From positions 1 through 64,000 of the forward strand of contig CAZQVB010000005.1 in NCBI GenBank assembly GCA_964596645.1: 64,000 bases of DNA, in the 5' to 3' direction. This document shows, piece by piece, positions 28,001 to 36,340 of the stretch. The DNA comes from CAVQEK01 sp964596645 (lineage in GTDB: Bacteria; Bacteroidota; Bacteroidia; Cytophagales; Cyclobacteriaceae). Position 1 is the first letter of the stretch; every line of letters starts with the position of its first letter. Under the pieces are notes generated by a model. That model saw only the letters and a program-made list of their open reading frames with translations, was not told the DNA's origin and ran no database searches. The translations under genes and the position numbers were made by a program.

Positions 28001-28342
28001 GGAGGTGTGGTTGATCACCAGTTCGATGATTACTTTAAGATTGCGCCGGTGCGCTTCCTTCAGAAAACTGCGAAAGGTGGGCAGGTCGCCATACATCGGA
28101 TTGATGTTGTAATAGTCGGCGATGTCGTACCCATCGTCGCGCAGGGGCGATGGATAAAACGGCAGCAGCCAGATGGTGTTCACACCCAGGTCTTCTATGT
28201 AATCGAGTTTTTCGAGCAGCCCCTGAAAATCCCCTATTCCATCGGCATTGCTGTCTTTAAATGCCTTGATGTGCAGTTCATAAATGATGGCATCCTTGTA
28301 CCATAGCGGTTCTCTTTTAAAGCTTTTTACCTTTTTAGCCAT
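25028..28342 (-). CDS. treS: trehalose synthase fused to a maltokinase-like domain
   Basis: The N-terminal part (about 1-560) is a GH13_16 trehalose synthase that interconverts maltose and trehalose. Motifs are DGIGDFQGLLEKLDYI, GVDGFRLDAIPYLF (nucleophile Asp), LLAEANMWPEE (acid/base Glu) and FLRNHDELTLE. The C-terminal part (about 640-1104) resembles maltokinase, which would make maltose 1-phosphate for glycogen synthesis by the GlgE route. The N-lobe Lys (FIIKLYRKIDRGTDRDVE) is present. The active site is altered: the family motif HGDxHLGQ reads HGDYILSS near residue 964, and the metal-binding DFEGEP reads NFEGDS near residue 983. The kinase part may therefore be inactive. Start MAKKVKSFKRE fits relatives. 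No other glycogen genes lie in the window. Confidence 0.94.
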   Translation of the reverse strand: MAKKVKSFKREPLWYKDAIIYELHIKAFKDSNADGIGDFQGLLEKLDYIEDLGVNTIWLLPFYPSPLRDDGYDIADYYNINPMYGDLPTFRSFLKEAHRRNLKVIIELVINHTSDQHDWFQRARRAPKGSVLRDYYVWSDDPQKFKDTRIIFPDYEASNWTWDPVAKQYYWHRFFHHQPDLNYNNPRVQKEILKIIDYWLEIGVDGFRLDAIPYLFEEEGTNCENLPQTHAFIKKMRAHIDANFENVCLLAEANMWPEESAEYFGDGDECHMNYYFPVMPRMFMAVNMENRYPITDIVEQIPDIPENCQWATFLRNHDELTLEMVTEEERDYMYKVFTKDPVARINLGIRKRLSPLLENDRRKIELLNVLLFSLPGTPVIYYGDEIGMGDNFYLGDRDGVRTPLQWDAGRNAGFSEANPHKLYLPLVIDPEYNYQKVNVESQLENSNSLLWWMRRIIKMRKRFKAFGRGTVKFLESENTKALAFVREFGDEQILVVANLSRYAQAMQVEMPGYNDLVPVEVFSQNSFPTIGADPYVLTLAPYGYYWFRLVAEQHEKTDILPANDTSAISLRKWSEIEETTNREVLEQKVLPHYLNNRMWFNRLERKIESIRLYDILPISSRKFDFEGVAIIVQINFFEGLYEKYRLAVSFAHGPEKQELIENHPESVLAHIHFDGRPGILFDASYSERYRKTLLNMFRKGQRIVTESAMVNFDLAPALKAMLEDDRLFSDHKLIESRNRHVVIQYGKKFIIKLYRKIDRGTDRDVELTRFLSEQKGFGQVPKYLGSIEYTKTDDIKRTLAIVQEFVPNHGDAWNYMSDSLNRFYERVGAAGRKVDLPQLRGSLLKPLRFAEMDQRTQELIGGAYIEHIRLLAQRTAEMHLALASEQEHKDFISEPFSLHYQRSLFATWKTMLRNDSDKLHRSIGEFQEKHQKEIKAFLGEKGKLLDFLKQIYNHKLELVKIRPHGDYILSSLLFKDNDFVITNFEGDSSFSLTERRLRKAALVDVASMLCSFHFVAYSALFQNVPSGHIAEHWFHNVSQIFMVNYMDHVKGASFLPSGEDFDLLLETLLIERYLYEAEMELRKENKEKAIVAVRGIMKILKSKK

Positions 28343-28779
28343 GTGTTGGTGTTTCCACGATTGATAAAAAAATTTGAAGGGGATTCATTTCAAATCGCTG
28401 CCTCTGCGATTGTCAATATTATCAAAAGATATTCATTTAGCTGTGAATTTATCAATATTCATTCAACCTCATTCAAAAGATACTATTTTTCTGTGCAAAT
28501 ATCGGCATCGCTCACTTTATCGGCTACGTATATACACCGGTGCCTGCCTGATAGAAATGTGTGTAATGACATGGCAAGCTACGGCCTGCATTTCGTACAA
28601 ACGGCATACATTAGGTGTAATAAATTATCCGATATCGCTCTTCGGGTCATTTTTCTGTTGGCGAACTTGACATTTCTTTTACCGGCGGCAAAAGTGAGCA
28701 ACATTTGCCAGACCGAACACCGTATATTCACTTTTTTGAATGGCACACATAACCAGGTTATACTTTTAAATCAGCAGCA
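28343..28779. other. 437-base divergent intergenic region, treS / universal stress protein
   Basis: AT-rich promoter region for two divergent genes. It contains repeated short elements such as TCAAAAGATA (twice between about 28415 and 28490) and ATTCATT, but no tRNA, known RNA or convincing gene. Open frames on the plus strand lack protein-like composition. Confidence 0.5.
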
Positions 28780-29658
28780 ATGAAAAAGATCATCGTACCC
28801 ACCGACTTTTCTACTCAGGCGAGCCATGCGTTGGATTTGGCTTGTGAGATCGCTCAAAAGGCCAATGCCGAAATCACCCTGATGCACGTCATTGAGTTTG
28901 CGAAGCGGCAGACCACCTTTTTGGGCAGCTCCGCACTCGATACTATGGGCTCCATTTCTACCGGTGTAGAAATGGATGACGTGTATTTCGTTCAGCTCTT
29001 CAAACGCAGAAGGCAGCAAATGGCCGAAGTGATGTCCGATGAGCGCTTTGCCAATGTGCGCATCAACGATAAAATAATGATGGGAACACCCTACCATGCC
29101 ATAGAAGATGAAATAGCCGAAACTGAGGCTGACCTGATCGTGATGGGCACCACAGGAGTAAGCGATTGGGAGGAAAGCCTCATCGGCTCTACGGCCGAAA
29201 AGGTAGTACGCCATGCCAGCTGCCCGGTGCTTACATTGCGTCACCCGGTGCATGTAGATCAGGTGAATAAAATTGTATATGCTTCAGACTTTAAAGATGA
29301 CGACATGCCGGTGATCGAGGTGATCAAAAGCATACAGTCGCTCTTCGATGCCGAGCTGCACCTGCTGTACATCAACACACCGGGCAGCTTCAAAAATGAA
29401 CGTGAGGCGCTGGCAGGACTGAGTCAATTTGCCGATCATCACCAGCTTGACAATCACTTTATGCACATCTACAACCATCAGAATGAGGAGGAAGGAATTG
29501 TGTACTTCACTGAAGACCACAAGATGGACATGATCATGATGACGACCTCTGGTCGCACGGGAATTTTTAGGCTGTTTGAACACAGTATTGCTGAAGATGT
29601 TGTTAATTTCTCTAAAAAGCCCGTGGCCACATTCAACGTAAACAAATACAAAAAATAA
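28780..29658 (+). CDS. universal stress protein with two USP domains
   Basis: Cytoplasmic stress protein of 292 residues made of two tandem UspA folds. The first domain begins KKIIVPTDFSTQASHALDLA and ends with the nucleotide-binding pattern GTTGVSDWEESLIGSTAEKV followed by SCPVLTLR. The second begins VNKIVYASDFKDDDMPVIEV and ends with TTSGRTGIFRLFEHSIAEDV followed by KPVATFNV. The G-x2-G-x9-G-S/T pattern for ATP binding is present in domain 1 and weaker in domain 2. Its neighbour on the same strand is an MscS channel 42 bases away, so both may respond to envelope or osmotic stress. Confidence 0.93.
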   Translation: MKKIIVPTDFSTQASHALDLACEIAQKANAEITLMHVIEFAKRQTTFLGSSALDTMGSISTGVEMDDVYFVQLFKRRRQQMAEVMSDERFANVRINDKIMMGTPYHAIEDEIAETEADLIVMGTTGVSDWEESLIGSTAEKVVRHASCPVLTLRHPVHVDQVNKIVYASDFKDDDMPVIEVIKSIQSLFDAELHLLYINTPGSFKNEREALAGLSQFADHHQLDNHFMHIYNHQNEEEGIVYFTEDHKMDMIMMTTSGRTGIFRLFEHSIAEDVVNFSKKPVATFNVNKYKK

Positions 29659-29700
29659 ACTAGCATCGGCCTGAAGTAGCTCCGGGCGAAAACAGCGTAT

Positions 29701-30624
29701 ATGGAACAAATATATGAGTGGCTACACAACTGGACCGGCATAGATCCACTGATTCAGGGCAAGCTGCTGAAATCGGTAGCGGTTATTGTGTTTCTGTGGA
29801 TCGTAAGCCGGCTCATTTTGCGCTTTGTGTTTCGCACCAGCGACGACGTGATGTACCGCTACCGCTGGAGCAAATCTCAGGGCTACATCATCTTTCTGAT
29901 CGGCCTGCTCATCATCGGACAAATCTGGATAGAAGAGTTCAAAGGTGTGGCTACCGTACTGGGCTTGCTCTCCGCTGGCCTGGCTATAGCGCTCAAAGAC
30001 CCGGTGACCGACCTGGCCGGCTGGCTGTTTATATTGTTCCGAAAACCCTTTGAAGTCGGCCACCGCATACAAATTGGCGATCATGCCGGCGATGTGATCG
30101 ACATCAGGATCTTTCAGTTTACCATAATAGAAATCGGAAATTGGGTAGACGCTGACCAGAGCACTGGGCGCATACTGCATGTGCCCAACTCCATGCTTTT
30201 CCGACATACCCTCGCCAACTACCATGCGGGGTTCAACTATATATGGCACGAAATGAATGTGCTGGTGACCTTTGAAAGCAACTGGAAAAAAGCCAAATCA
30301 ATACTAAAGCAAATTGCGGAGAACTCATCGGAGAAAATTTCCAATGAGATGCAGTCGAAGATCAAAAAGGCGTCTAAGAAATACATGATTTTTTACCGAA
30401 ACCTCACCCCCATTGTATATACCGATGTGAAAGACTCCGGCGTGATGCTCACCATGCGCTTCCTCTGCGACCCCCGGCAGCGCCGCAGCTACAACGAGCG
30501 GGTGTGGGAGGCCATACTCGATGCCTTTGACGCCGAAAAAGATATAGACTTCGCCTATCCCACACAGCGGTTTTTCAACAACCTGAAAGAAGGGAAGCCG
30601 GGCACGCAGCCAGACAGTGAGTGA
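29701..30624 (+). CDS. small-conductance mechanosensitive channel, MscS family
   Basis: Inner-membrane channel that opens when turgor rises and releases solutes. The 307-residue protein has membrane helices at KSVAVIVFLWIVSRLILRFVF, QGYIIFLIGLLIIGQIWI and the pore-lining helix GVATVLGLLSAGLAIALKDPVTDLAG. The MscS beta domain follows, with FRKPFEVGHRIQIGDHAGDVIDI and VPNSMLFRHTLANY. A soluble C-terminal domain ends the protein. Length and motif order are typical. It is 42 bases after the universal stress gene. Confidence 0.95.
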   Translation: MEQIYEWLHNWTGIDPLIQGKLLKSVAVIVFLWIVSRLILRFVFRTSDDVMYRYRWSKSQGYIIFLIGLLIIGQIWIEEFKGVATVLGLLSAGLAIALKDPVTDLAGWLFILFRKPFEVGHRIQIGDHAGDVIDIRIFQFTIIEIGNWVDADQSTGRILHVPNSMLFRHTLANYHAGFNYIWHEMNVLVTFESNWKKAKSILKQIAENSSEKISNEMQSKIKKASKKYMIFYRNLTPIVYTDVKDSGVMLTMRFLCDPRQRRSYNERVWEAILDAFDAEKDIDFAYPTQRFFNNLKEGKPGTQPDSE

Positions 30625-30846
30625 CGGAATGGCACCAGCCTCTGTTTGCGGCATTGACTGATTCCATCGTTTTTATCGCCTGGTCGGTAGTATTACAGGG
30701 AATACATTACCTCTTGCACCCCCATATGCTTACCGATAATTTTTAATGAATTTGACCAAACGTTTCATTCAATGTGGCGTTTTTTCTATACTTGAAGCCC
30801 CAATAGTGTAGGCGAAGCAAAGTATAATCGGTAATTACATCAGACT

Positions 30847-31689
30847 GTGGACAATCCAAATCTAACAACCGTTTTCAGGTGTTTTCTGAAGGCAGGGGTC
30901 AAATTTTCCAGGACAGACACCAATGCTGTCGGCCAATCTTTCATGCAGGAGTTGCGCAAGCTAAACCCCGACTACCAACCTGTAAAAGTAGAGCAGCGGG
31001 AATTTAACAAGCAATTTGTCGTCAATGCTTTTCCCACTGAGTTTGAGCCCCTGCTGGTGTCAATCATCGAAGAATATAAAAAAGAGCATAATCTGCCGCC
31101 TTATCAAAAGCCGGCTTTTAAGCCACGTTTTCAGCGCAGCGGCCCGGGAGGCGGGCCACGCCGTAGCGGACCCAACCCCAACTACCGGCCACGCGAAGGA
31201 CAATCGGGCGGCTACAGGCCCCGCGATGCCAACGCCGGTGAGTATAGGCCACGTCCGCGCCCACGCGACGACGACCGTGGCACCAGCGGTGGCTACAGGC
31301 CCCGCGACAGCAGCAGCGGCCAGGGCGGCTACCGACCTCGGGATACGAACACCGGTGGCGGCGGCTACAGGCCCCGCGACAACAACAACCCCGGATACAG
31401 ACCCAGGCCAAGGCCCGACAACCCACAGGACGGCTACAGACCAAGAAATGAAAATCCCGGTTTTCGTTCGCGCGATGATAACGCGCGCCCCGGTGGCTAT
31501 CAACGGCCCGAGGGCAACAGGGATGGCAACAGATACACGCCGCATCGCCGCAGCCAGGACGACAGCGGACTGCCCAGGCCCTCTTCGGACAACTTCAATC
31601 GCCGGCCCAATGAAGCCAATGATGATGATAAGCCCCGACGCCCCAGGATGCCACGCGACAAGCCGGATACTGATGGTAATGCGTCGTAA
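30847..31689 (+). CDS. Arg/Gly/Pro-rich low-complexity protein with GYRPRD repeats
   Basis: I do not recognise a named family. The first about 85 residues look folded (TTVFRCFLKAGVKFSRTDTN, and FVVNAFPTEFEPLLVSIIEEY). From about residue 95 the protein becomes low-complexity and strongly basic, with repeated GYRPRD, YRPRPRPRDD and RRSGP units, ending in KPRRPRMPRDKPDTDGN. Such RGG-like tails often bind RNA or drive condensates, but this is inference. The predicted start is GTG at 30847, since a stop lies five codons upstream in frame and no ATG is present; a start at the internal Met of MQELRKLNPDY is possible. It stands alone on the strand. Three exact 17-base copies occur within the repeat region. 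Confidence 0.75.
   Translation: MDNPNLTTVFRCFLKAGVKFSRTDTNAVGQSFMQELRKLNPDYQPVKVEQREFNKQFVVNAFPTEFEPLLVSIIEEYKKEHNLPPYQKPAFKPRFQRSGPGGGPRRSGPNPNYRPREGQSGGYRPRDANAGEYRPRPRPRDDDRGTSGGYRPRDSSSGQGGYRPRDTNTGGGGYRPRDNNNPGYRPRPRPDNPQDGYRPRNENPGFRSRDDNARPGGYQRPEGNRDGNRYTPHRRSQDDSGLPRPSSDNFNRRPNEANDDDKPRRPRMPRDKPDTDGNAS
31210..31379 (+). repeat. in-gene repeats encoding GYRPRD
   Basis: GGCTACAGGCCCCGCGA occurs exactly at 31210-31226, 31291-31307 and 31363-31379, with diverged copies between and after. The exact identity at synonymous sites suggests recent duplication or slippage, so the repeat number may vary between strains. Confidence 0.85.
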
Positions 31690-31878
31690 GTCAGCCTGAT
31701 GGTGCCCGTTACTATTGGCAGTGAAATGCCATGATATAGGCGATATAGGTGCTGCATAGTCTGGCGAGTACGCCAGGTGGATCAAATTGGATGTGATTGT
31801 GCCGGATTAAAATTTTAGTCATTTTTAATAAAGAAGCGCGAAGTTCAATAGTTTTGTGTTGACTACTCCATTGGCTAC

Positions 31879-32451
31879 ATGACACAGGGCAATTCCATTT
31901 CGATCGAGAATCTTGGCATTCCGCGCAACATGCAATTGCACGAGCGCGACCACCAGCTCGATTTTGAGTATAGCTGGTTCAAAATAAAGTATTTTGCTGC
32001 GCTACTGCTCACACCACTGTTTGCCATATTTCTGATCGAATCAGACGCCACGGTTGGCTCGCTCCAGTCGCTGAATACAGCCAATATCTTCATATTAGTA
32101 ATATGCCTCGGAATAGTCTATTATTCATTGGCCAGGCTGATCAATACCACCAAGATCACCGTGTCGCACCATCACATAGAGGTAAAGCACGGCCCCTTGC
32201 CACTGGTCAAAAACTTATCGCTGGATCGTAAGGATGTGTCACAACTGTACGTGACCAAGCACCGCACTGCCCATCGCTACTATTTGTACAACACCACCTA
32301 CCAGATCAATGTGATATTGGCTAATAAAGACACCATTGCATTGATAAAAGGGCTTACCACGCTGGAACAGGGCCGCTTCATTGAACACAGAATCGAAGAC
32401 TTCTTCGACATCACCGACGTGCCCATAGAAGGTGAAATAAAGAAGGATTAA
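31879..32451 (+). CDS. membrane protein of unknown function
   Basis: A 190-residue protein with two predicted membrane helices, YFAALLLTPLFAIFLIE and TANIFILVICLGIVYYSLA, after a soluble N-terminus of about 40 residues. The C-terminal half is soluble and beta-rich (TKITVSHHHIEVKHGPLPL, then INVILANKDTIALIKGL), a layout reminiscent of bacterial PH-like membrane proteins, though I cannot assign it. The ATG at 31879 is the only good start. It is 15 bases from the convergent end of the aminotransferase gene. Confidence 0.75.
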   Translation: MTQGNSISIENLGIPRNMQLHERDHQLDFEYSWFKIKYFAALLLTPLFAIFLIESDATVGSLQSLNTANIFILVICLGIVYYSLARLINTTKITVSHHHIEVKHGPLPLVKNLSLDRKDVSQLYVTKHRTAHRYYLYNTTYQINVILANKDTIALIKGLTTLEQGRFIEHRIEDFFDITDVPIEGEIKKD

Positions 32452-32465
32452 ATAAAGCCTGCCTG

Positions 32466-33275
32466 TCAGTCTACCCAGGAATGGATCATTTCCGGTGCCG
32501 GATGCGGCGCCAGCATACGGTCGCTAAATAAGGTGACGGGCACCACCCCCATGGCATTGGTGGTAAAAATGTGTTGTGCAGAATGGAGTACTTCTATAGG
32601 CGCTTCCACCTCATTCACCGCTTGGCCTTTGTGTGCCAGACTTTCCAAAATCACGCGGCGCATCACGCCATCGATACAGCCGGTGCTGAGTGCAGGCGTG
32701 TAATATTGCCCTTGGTGAACCCAAAATATATTGCTCGCGAGGCACTCCGAAATATTGCCGTTGATATCTTTTATAACCAGATCATCCACCTTCATTTGCT
32801 GTGCCTCCAATGCCGCCAAGGTGTATTTGAGGGCACTCATGGTTTTCAGACCAGAGAGCAGACTGGCCATATTGGTGATGGTGGTGCAGGTTGCCAGGCT
32901 TTTAGCCTGGCCCGGTTGGCTGGCAGGCAGAATTTTTAAAAAAACCTCTCCCTGGTTGTTTGCAGGCGTATAAGTGCCTCCATTGCTTCGCCAGATCATC
33001 AGTTTGGCTCTGGCCCGGTTTGCTATCGTATTCTCCGTCATGAGCCTTCCGATGGCCAATTGTATGCCTTCCTCACTCAAAGGCACTTTGGGTTGTATCT
33101 GAAGAATTTCAAGGCCTTTCTTTAACCTTTCGAGATGATGCTGTACGTAGCGCGGTTTGCCATCAATCACTGCGATGGTTTCGAATAGGCCATCGCCATA
33201 TTGAAAGACGCGGCTGTCGTGCCCTACTGCAAACTCATCCAATGCTACGAACTGGTCATTATAAAGCGCCTTCAT
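32466..33275 (-). CDS. class IV aminotransferase (PabC / branched-chain aminotransferase-like)
   Basis: PLP enzyme of fold type IV, either an aminodeoxychorismate lyase for folate synthesis or an amino-acid aminotransferase. The 269-residue protein has HDSRVFQYGDGLFETIAVIDGKP, the Arg-containing YVQHHLERLKKGLEIL, and the PLP Lys in MSALKYTLAALEAQQMKVDD. The C-terminal block is GNISECLASNIFWV and STGCIDGVMRRVILE. Size is closer to PabC than to typical IlvE. No pabA/pabB or branched-chain genes lie nearby, so the substrate is open. Confidence 0.87.
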   Translation of the reverse strand: MKALYNDQFVALDEFAVGHDSRVFQYGDGLFETIAVIDGKPRYVQHHLERLKKGLEILQIQPKVPLSEEGIQLAIGRLMTENTIANRARAKLMIWRSNGGTYTPANNQGEVFLKILPASQPGQAKSLATCTTITNMASLLSGLKTMSALKYTLAALEAQQMKVDDLVIKDINGNISECLASNIFWVHQGQYYTPALSTGCIDGVMRRVILESLAHKGQAVNEVEAPIEVLHSAQHIFTTNAMGVVPVTLFSDRMLAPHPAPEMIHSWVD

Positions 33276-33396
33276 GTAATCATTTTACCATTTATATATA
33301 AATCATTCTAACTGCTATCCTGAATATCTATCCTTGCGTTATGACCTTTAACCCTGTCTGCCGATTTGCTTTCCACCTTAAAAATCAGCAAACGCT

Positions 33397-34848
33397 ATGA
33401 AAATGAAAATCCTCCTGGCAGCCACTATGCTCTGCTGCCAAATTAGTATTGCCCAGCAAAACAACCAATGGACACTGCAGGAATGCATAGAATTTGCCTA
33501 TGACAACAACCTGACTGTACAGCGGGCCGAGTTGGCGCTTGATGATGCCGAAGTATTGCTCAAGCGCGATAAACTGCAAAGGCTGCCCAATGTGGACGCC
33601 AGCGTGTTTAACAGCTGGCGATGGGGCCGCTCCATTGACCCTACCACCAACACCTTTACCACCGAGCGTATCAATAGCAATGGCTTGAATGCCAGTGCCG
33701 GCGTCACGCTATATAATGGCAATAGACAGATGAATGCCATCAGGCAAAGTCAGAAACTGGTAGAAGCGGGTTTTTACGATCTGGAAGATTCCAAAAATGA
33801 TATCGCGCTGTTGGTCACGTCGAATTATCTGAATGTGATACTTGCCCGTGAACAACTGCAGATAGCCCGAAACCAGCTGGAGACTACCAATACACAATTC
33901 GACCTTACCAAGAAGCAGGTGGAAGCAGGTGCACTGCCCATTACCAATCAACTAAACCTGCAGGCTGAATTGGCCAGCAATGAGGTGGAGCTGATCAACC
34001 GGGAGAATGATGTGGACCTCGCGCTGCTGCAACTGAAGCAGACGTTGCAAATACCGGGTAGCGACGATTTTGATATTGTATCTCCTGACATAGAACCTCA
34101 AGGATCGGAGATACTGGTCTCCACCGAAGACGAGATCTATGAAAAAGCCCTTACCATACAGCCCAACATACGGAGTGCAAATTTGAACATTGAAAGTGCA
34201 GAACTGGGCGTGCGCATTGCGAAAGGCTTTCGCATACCTACCCTTACACTGGGCGGGCAGGTATTTACCAACTACTCCAGCACACAAGACATAGACGGCC
34301 GCCGCGTACCTGAAGGCAGCGGCACACCCATGGAGCTGGGGCCGCAGCCCATAGGATTTGTCGAAGGCACCAATGTGCCTGTGCTCACAGCGCCACGCAC
34401 CATCTACTTAGCCGACGGCTACCCGATCACCGATCAATGGCTCGACAACCGAAGCTCCTCTCTGGGTTTCAACCTTTCCATACCCATCTTTACCGGCTGG
34501 AACACCATGGCCAATATACAGCGGGCCAAAATTCAGAAAGAGTATGCCGACATCAGCGCTTTGGAAACTAAAAACCAGATGCGGCAAAATATAGAAACGG
34601 CCTATAACGATGCCCGTGCTGCCTCCAAAGTGTACCAGGCTGCACAGGTGCAGGTAACAGCCCTGGAAGAGTCTTTTCGCGCCACAGAGCGCAGTTACAA
34701 CCTTGGCGCCACCACTTTTGTCGATTACCAACTGATCAGCAATAATTTGTTTAGGGCCAAAGCAGACCTGGCCCGGGCCAAGTACAACTATATCTTCACT
34801 GTACAAGTGCTCAATTTTTATGTAGGCAATGAAATAACCCTCGATTGA
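33397..34848 (+). CDS. TolC-family outer-membrane efflux protein
   Basis: Outer-membrane channel that, with the adaptor encoded next, exports substrate from the cell. The 483-residue protein has a signal peptide (ILLAATMLCCQISIAQ) and then WTLQECIEFAYDNNLTVQRAEL, the usual TolC-family opening. Two long coiled-coil repeats are visible, for example TNTQFDLTKKQVEAGALPIT and RSYNLGATTFVDYQLISNN. Beta strands with SSLGFNLSIPIF sit between them. It ends one base before the adaptor gene, so they form one transcript. No inner-membrane pump gene follows. Confidence 0.93.
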   Translation: MKMKILLAATMLCCQISIAQQNNQWTLQECIEFAYDNNLTVQRAELALDDAEVLLKRDKLQRLPNVDASVFNSWRWGRSIDPTTNTFTTERINSNGLNASAGVTLYNGNRQMNAIRQSQKLVEAGFYDLEDSKNDIALLVTSNYLNVILAREQLQIARNQLETTNTQFDLTKKQVEAGALPITNQLNLQAELASNEVELINRENDVDLALLQLKQTLQIPGSDDFDIVSPDIEPQGSEILVSTEDEIYEKALTIQPNIRSANLNIESAELGVRIAKGFRIPTLTLGGQVFTNYSSTQDIDGRRVPEGSGTPMELGPQPIGFVEGTNVPVLTAPRTIYLADGYPITDQWLDNRSSSLGFNLSIPIFTGWNTMANIQRAKIQKEYADISALETKNQMRQNIETAYNDARAASKVYQAAQVQVTALEESFRATERSYNLGATTFVDYQLISNNLFRAKADLARAKYNYIFTVQVLNFYVGNEITLD

Positions 34849-34849
34849 T

Positions 34850-36223
34850 ATGGCTAAGAAAAAGTCGAACAAATTAATTTTTATTCTTGTAGGCGTGCTG
34901 CTGCTCCTCATTCTGCTGGCCATCATTGGCAAGTCTGCCGGCTGGATTGGCCAACCCAAAACCACCAAGGTAGAAATTGGCGAAGTCGGAGAAGCCAGGA
35001 TCATCGAAAAAGTGAGTGCTTCAGGCTTGATCCAGCCCGTGTACGAAGTAAGGATCAGCCCGGATGTATCGGGTGAGATTATTGAGTTGAATGTGGAAGA
35101 AGGAGATTCTGTACAGCGATACGACGTGTTGTTGAAGATCCGGCCAGACATTTATGAATCTTCATTGGAGCGGGCCATTGCCAATCTGAACCAGCAACAG
35201 GCCAATCTGGCCGATGCACGCGCCCGGGTGGCCAGGGCTGAAGCGCAGTCTATGCGGGCCGAGGCCGAATATGAGCGCCAGCAGCAGCTTTTTGAAGATA
35301 AAGTAATATCGGAGGCAGATATGCAGCTGGCAGAGGCCAATTATAAAGTTGCCACCAACGACCTGGAGTCTGCCCGGCAAAATGTGCGGGCTGCGGAATA
35401 CGTGATAGCCAGTGCACGCGCTACCGTGCAGGAAGCTGAAGAAAATCTGCGCTTTACCACCATTACGGCCCCCGTGTCGGGCATTGTGTCCAAGCTGAAT
35501 GTAGAGCTGGGTGAGCGCGTGGTGGGAACAGCACAAATGGCCGGCACGGAGCTGCTGCGCATAGCGGACCTGTCGAAAATGGAGGCCCGGGTGGACGTGA
35601 ATGAAAACGACATCATCCGTTTGGAACTCGGCGACACAGCCATAGTAGATGTAGACGCCTATGCTCACACGGGCAAGAAATTTAAAGGTGTAGTGACCAA
35701 CATCGCCAACACTGCCAACGATAAAACATCTCCTGATGCTGTCACCGAATTCGAGGTGCGCATATTATTGCTCAACGAATCGTACAACGACCTGATGACT
35801 GAGGAGCAGGCCGCTCGCTCACCTTTTCGCCCCGGCATGACGGCCAGCGTCGACATCATCACCGAAGTAGCGGATAACGTGCTGAGCGTACCGCTGTCGG
35901 CGGTCACTACCCGGGCGCAAGACGATATCAAGAATGGCAAAAGCGACAGCACTCAAGCCAATAAAAGCGGGCAAAAAGATGTGTACGACAAACTTGCCGG
36001 CAGCGATTCGGACGTGAAAGAAGTGGTATTTGTGGTGAAAGACGGCAAGGCAGTGAAGGTGCCCGTAGAAACAGGCATCAGCGACTTCGATCACATTCAA
36101 ATATTGTCGGGCGTAGAAAAAGGCCAGCAGGTAGTGACAGGACCATTTGTGGTGGTGTCGAAGCAGCTAAAAGATGGGGAGCTGGTTTCGGCCGATGAAG
36201 AGAATGAGCAGGACGGTGAGTAG
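34850..36223 (+). CDS. efflux periplasmic adaptor (HlyD/MacA type)
   Basis: Membrane-fusion protein bridging an inner-membrane pump and the TolC channel. The 457-residue protein has one N-terminal helix (LIFILVGVLLLLILLAIIG), a lipoyl-like half (SPDVSGEIIELNVEEGDSV), a long coiled coil rich in Ala, Glu and Gln (QQQANLADARARVARAEAQS), and the second half-lipoyl motif FTTITAPVSGIVSKLNVELG. The MacA-like barrel follows, with FRPGMTASVDIITE and KVPVETGISDFDHIQILSGV. It starts 1 base after the TolC stop. The partner ABC or RND pump is absent and must be encoded elsewhere. A terminator follows at 36310. Confidence 0.93.
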   Translation: MAKKKSNKLIFILVGVLLLLILLAIIGKSAGWIGQPKTTKVEIGEVGEARIIEKVSASGLIQPVYEVRISPDVSGEIIELNVEEGDSVQRYDVLLKIRPDIYESSLERAIANLNQQQANLADARARVARAEAQSMRAEAEYERQQQLFEDKVISEADMQLAEANYKVATNDLESARQNVRAAEYVIASARATVQEAEENLRFTTITAPVSGIVSKLNVELGERVVGTAQMAGTELLRIADLSKMEARVDVNENDIIRLELGDTAIVDVDAYAHTGKKFKGVVTNIANTANDKTSPDAVTEFEVRILLLNESYNDLMTEEQAARSPFRPGMTASVDIITEVADNVLSVPLSAVTTRAQDDIKNGKSDSTQANKSGQKDVYDKLAGSDSDVKEVVFVVKDGKAVKVPVETGISDFDHIQILSGVEKGQQVVTGPFVVVSKQLKDGELVSADEENEQDGE

Positions 36224-36309
36224 GGATTTTACATGGATTTGTCTCCATTATTGCCAAATCACAGTCGATGAGCACTCATAGTTGACCTACATTCATTGTC
36301 AGACATTCG

Positions 36310-36340
36310 AAGGCCGGTGTTTATCCGGCCTTTATTTTTT
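36310..36340. terminator. terminator between adaptor and glycosyltransferase genes
   Basis: AAGGCCGG (36310-36317) pairs with CCGGCCTT (36325-36332) around a 7-base loop, with a T-rich run to 36340 on the plus strand. It closes the efflux pair and overlaps the last codons of the convergent glycosyltransferase gene, which begins at 36332. Confidence 0.85.

Noticed and set aside
28343..28783. 146-codon plus-strand frame upstream of the universal stress gene
   Set aside because: Starts right at the treS start, runs through an AT-rich promoter region and overlaps the start of a clear gene; no protein features.
31210..31379. CRISPR-like repeats
   Set aside because: Copies are in frame within a coding region, unevenly spaced and separated by related coding sequence, not by unique spacers.
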